Source: Streptomyces sp. LX-29
Lineage (GTDB): Bacteria; Actinomycetota; Actinomycetes; Streptomycetales; Streptomycetaceae
Direction: 5' to 3'
Length of the DNA stretch: 64,000 nt
Assembly: GCF_029541745.1 (NCBI RefSeq)
Contig: NZ_CP089746.1
Span: 7,821,559 to 7,885,558, forward strand
In this document: positions 62,601-64,000 of the stretch, piece by piece
How the letters are laid out: each line of letters opens with the position of its first letter
Position numbering within the stretch: position 1 is the stretch's first letter
Notes under the pieces: model-generated
Databases searched by the model: none
What the model saw: the letters and a program-made list of their open reading frames with translations, nothing else
Told to the model about the DNA's origin: nothing
Translations under genes and position numbers: made by a program

Positions 62601-63999
62601 CCGGCAGGTCCTGCATCAGCCGGCCGCGGGCGGAGACCACGGTGCACGCGTCGGGCAGGGACCACACCCCGGCCACATACGCGGCCGCCACCTCACCCAC
62701 CGAATGACCCAGCAGGTAGTGCGGGGCCAGGCCCCATGCTTCCAGCAGGCGGAACAGCGACACCTCCAACGCGAACAACCCCGCCTGCGTATACACCGTC
62801 TCATCCACCAACCCCGAGCCACCCACCCCCGGCCCACAATCACCGGACCCGGATCCACCGACCTCCGGGTCGGTGAAGACCACCTCCCGCAACGGACGCT
62901 CCAAGCCTGCGTCCAGGAACCCGCACACCTCGTCCCACGCCCGCGCGAAGACAGGGAACCGCTCATACAGCTCCCGCCCCATCCCCACCCGCTGCGCGCC
63001 CTGTCCCGTGAACAACAACGCCAGCCGCCCACCCCCACCCACACTCGTGCCCGAAGCGCCACCGCTTGAGGTGGCGGCGATGGCGGTGGCGGTGGCGGTG
63101 GGGACGCTGCCGGTGATGACACGATCGGCCGGCTCGCCAGTCGCCAGCTGATGGAGGCCTTCCAGCAGCTCCTCCCGGTCCCGGCCCAGGACCACGGCGC
63201 GGTGCTCGAACGACGATCGGGTGGTGGTCAGTGACCAGCCCACATCGGCTGGTTCCAGGTGGGGCTGTGTTTGGAGGTGGCCGCGCAGCCGTAGTGCCTG
63301 GTCTCGCACTGCGCTCTGACTTCGTGCGGAGAGCAGCCAGGGAATCACCGTCGGGGCCGACCCTGTTTCCCGGCCTGTCACGCGGTCGGTCGTCGGCTCG
63401 TCTTCTTTCGGTTTGGTGGGCTGGGGTTCTGTGGGGGTGGGGGGTTGTTCGAGGATGAGGTGGGCGTTGGTGCCGCTGACGCCGAAGGCGGAGATGCCGG
63501 CCCGGCGGGGTCGTTCGGCGCGTGGCCAGGGCTGTGCTTCGGTGAGCAGGGATACGGCTCCTGCGGACCAGTCCACATGCGAGGTGGGGGTCTCCACGTG
63601 CAGGGTCTTGGGGAGCAGCTCATGGCGCATCGCCATGACCATTTTGATCACTCCGCCGACACCGGCGGCGGCCTGGGCGTGGCCGATGTTGGACTTCAAC
63701 GATCCCAGCCACAAAGGCCGGTCGACGGGCCGGTCCTGGCCGTAGGTGGCCAGCACGGCCTGTGCCTCGATCGGGTCTCCCAGCGTGGTGCCGGTGCCGT
63801 GCGCCTCCACCACATCGACGTCGGTTGCCTCAAGGCGCGCGTTGGCCAGGGCCTGGCGGATCACCCGCTGCTGAGACGGACCATTCGGCGCGGTCAGACC
63901 GTTGCTCGCCCCGTCCTGATTGACCGCACTCCCCCGCACCACCGCCAAGACCGGATGACCATGACGCACCGCCTGCGACAACGGCTCCAGGAGGAGCAT
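59626..63999 (-). CDS. Type I PKS protein E, C-terminal part: KS(partial)-AT-KR-ACP
   Basis: 1457 residues visible; the gene continues beyond the right edge. The apparent ATG at 63999 lies inside the KS and is not a start. KS C-terminal half (1-185; VEAHGTGT and NIGHAQ, the Cys lies outside). AT (315-645; GHSVG with HAFH) predicts malonyl-CoA. KR (722-1250) has Ser/Tyr/Asn, LND in the LDD position and TGGTGALA, where the last Gly is Ala; activity is likely but not certain. ACP (1280-1360; SGFDSL). Docking tail (DAMDLDSLVEMALE), of the same type as protein B's tail and expected to meet the head of protein D. The KR is extraordinarily rich in Thr, His, Pro and Asn. Stop TAA 2 nt before D's ATG, so the two are cotranscribed. 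Confidence 0.92.
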   Translation of the reverse strand: MLLLEPLSQAVRHGHPVLAVVRGSAVNQDGASNGLTAPNGPSQQRVIRQALANARLEATDVDVVEAHGTGTTLGDPIEAQAVLATYGQDRPVDRPLWLGSLKSNIGHAQAAAGVGGVIKMVMAMRHELLPKTLHVETPTSHVDWSAGAVSLLTEAQPWPRAERPRRAGISAFGVSGTNAHLILEQPPTPTEPQPTKPKEDEPTTDRVTGRETGSAPTVIPWLLSARSQSAVRDQALRLRGHLQTQPHLEPADVGWSLTTTRSSFEHRAVVLGRDREELLEGLHQLATGEPADRVITGSVPTATATAIAATSSGGASGTSVGGGGRLALLFTGQGAQRVGMGRELYERFPVFARAWDEVCGFLDAGLERPLREVVFTDPEVGGSGSGDCGPGVGGSGLVDETVYTQAGLFALEVSLFRLLEAWGLAPHYLLGHSVGEVAAAYVAGVWSLPDACTVVSARGRLMQDLPAGGAMLAVEAREETVRQALEHEGFEGRVSLAAVNGPTAMVVSGDTDAIDTLRHTWREAGCRTTPLRVSHAFHSHHIDPMLHEFETTLERVSFQPPRLPVVSNLTGRPLTDEQACSPQYWAEQARATVRFHDGLQWLAEHDTSTYLELGPDAVLTTLAHTTLHNTDVDHEEQALKATVIAPTLRRDRPETDTLMTALAQAHTHGLPITWEQAFTDTEPQRVDLPTYPFQRQRYWLKGSAEKGDVSATGQELTAVGGGIDSRFWQAIEEQDLPTLTQTLQLHNTEHHTSLNTLLPTLAQWHRQQRDHTIINTWRYTTTWKPAPPPPTPLTTNHHILLITPTNPTTTEPITTWTNTLNHHNIPHHTITINPTTTNTQTLTQQLTHTTPTPTHILSFLALDENPHPTHTATPNGTHTTLTLIQTLNTTHPNTPLWCITQSATTTGPHDPLNNPTQALIWGLGHTTALEHPHNWGGLIDHPTTPNYPHHHITTTLQHITTPTNHPHKQNQLAIRPNGLHTPRLQHATPPPTHTTPPWNPHGTTLITGGTGALATHIAHHIATHHTAPHLLLASRRGPNAPGATQLHAKLTELGAHVTITACDTANPQDLTQLLNTIPPQHPLTTVIHTAATLNDATLTNLTPHQLNTTLHAKKQTAHNLHHLTQNHPITTFILFSSAAATLGSPGQAHYAAANAYLDALAHHRHTHNLPATSIAWGPWAHTGMAANPTTQQHLQRHGLTPLPPHLATTALTHTPPNTITTIANINWNQLTPTLTTTHPNPLITDIPETHQHNPHTNPPTPHTNQPTTPTTLHQQLTTLPPTKRHPTLLNLIQTHAATTLGLPHPEAVPGDRGFLESGFDSLTAVDLRNRLAAATGLQLPTTLIFDYPTPNALAHHVMTAAFPDLCPNAGKDNDHLHDADPLSAGTESDVREAMASLPLETLREAGLLAPLLELVDKRREARAQASHDQTETLDAMDLDSLVEMALETPHSDAEGEF

Positions 64000-64000
64000 G

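Noticed and set aside
63440..63999. ATG at 63999 as the true start of a PKS protein
   Set aside because: It is an internal methionine in the KS domain (MLLLEPLSQA); the active-site Cys region and docking head must lie beyond the window.

Overview
The window is very GC-rich, has GTG and TTG starts, and carries giant modular type I polyketide synthase (PKS) genes, so it reads as chromosomal DNA of a Streptomyces-like actinomycete. Almost all of it is a natural-product gene cluster. No tRNA, rRNA, CRISPR array or insertion sequence was seen.

Layout, left to right: the 3' part of a cytochrome P450 gene (1-786, +); a 417-bp gap with a terminator-like hairpin; then a leftward unit read from about 35 kb down to 1.2 kb. 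That unit holds PKS protein A (21148-35166: loading AT-ACP plus modules 1 and 2), PKS protein B (3394-21031: modules 3 to 6, split by a frameshift zone near 11 kb), a first AveC-type spirocyclase homologue (2311-3303) and a KASIII-like acyltransferase (1204-2232). Divergent from protein A is a compact rightward operon (35454-39799) encoding an acyl-CoA dehydrogenase, a prolyl-AMP ligase, a carrier protein and a flavin halogenase. This is the standard set for halogenated pyrrole-2-carboxyl made on a carrier protein. It ends in a strong hairpin and faces a second leftward unit running in from beyond 64 kb: PKS E (partial, 59626-63999), PKS D (46481-59623, two fully reducing modules), PKS C (41022-46439, last module plus thioesterase) and a second AveC homologue (39911-40966).

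How the genes work together (inference): proteins A and B carry the reductive pattern and extender order expected for the C25 to C14 half of an avermectin/milbemycin-type chain. Module 3 lacks a ketoreductase, so it leaves the ketone that an AveC enzyme would turn into a 6,6-spiroketal. The right-hand PKS ends in three consecutive methylmalonyl units and a TE, which does not match avermectin or milbemycin. The product is therefore either a different spiroketal macrolide or the products of two abutting clusters. The chloropyrrole acyl group is probably attached late by the KASIII-like enzyme, because the PKS starts on an AT-loaded acyl-CoA.

Three domains are visibly damaged: AT5 (indel cluster with frameshift), AT6 (in-frame loss of the active-site half) and the KR of the terminal module (NADPH-binding half lost). 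The PKS genes are full of near-identical kilobase repeats, so recombination, decay and misassembly must all be considered.
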